DNA of 5,043 nt from Erwinia pyrifoliae DSM 12163 (GTDB taxonomy: Bacteria; Pseudomonadota; Gammaproteobacteria; Enterobacterales; Enterobacteriaceae). Position 1 is the first letter of the stretch. Every line of letters starts with the position of its first letter. The notes beneath the pieces are model-generated. The model was not told the origin of the DNA, did not search any database, and saw only the letters and a program-made list of their open reading frames with translations. The position numbers and the translations under genes are program-made. Below, piece after piece: positions 5,000 to 5,043 of the stretch. The stretch covers positions 3,491,026 to 3,496,068 of the forward strand of contig NC_017390.1 of assembly GCF_000026985.1 (NCBI RefSeq), in the 5' to 3' direction.

Positions 5000-5043
5000 A
5001 TTGTGTATCTGCCTGTTTTTGATATGTTCATTCCAACAACGGA

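Overview
The window looks like part of an integrative and conjugative element (ICE) in a gamma-proteobacterium, most likely one of the Enterobacterales. The left 3.1 kb is a GC-rich, tightly packed minus-strand block of seven genes. They match the conserved transfer region of PFGI-1 / SPI-7 / ICEHin1056-type elements, the class sometimes called MPF-G. The Enterobacterales assignment rests on the cargo genes, which resemble an STM2901-like protein and a DUF1493 protein known from Salmonella and relatives. All family names come from recalled sequence features, not from a search.

Transfer block, read on the minus strand from 3094 down to the window edge: a RAQPRD-family secreted protein, a TIGR03758-like two-helix membrane protein, a TIGR03745-like pilin-type protein, a TIGR03750-like protein (TraL/VirB3-like in layout), a TIGR03746-like protein (TraE/VirB8-like), a TIGR03749-like protein (TraK/VirB9-like) and the N-terminal 88 residues of a TIGR03752-like protein (TraB/VirB10-like). 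Most junctions overlap by 1 to 10 bases and the others leave gaps of 9 and 12 bases. Each start has a usable Shine-Dalgarno sequence, and two genes start with GTG or TTG. Together they would build the envelope-spanning part of a type IV secretion machine.

Right part (3095-5043): the base composition drops sharply. For example, the 60 bases at 1201-1260 hold 40 G/C and those at 4681-4740 hold 17. This is accessory cargo placed upstream of the transfer operon. It holds a minus-strand pair (STM2901-like membrane-associated protein, then a DUF1493 acyl-carrier-like protein, overlapping by 7 bases). A 469-base intergenic region follows, containing only very short or broken reading frames. A divergent plus-strand gene then encodes a small protein with the pattern of a PD-(D/E)XK nuclease-like fold. 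No RNA genes, insertion sequences or CRISPR arrays were seen.

Most worth checking: the nuclease-like orphan, the STM2901/DUF1493 pair with a DUF1493 protein lacking the carrier serine, the decayed sequence between them, and a hairpin that buries the ribosome binding site of the first transfer gene.
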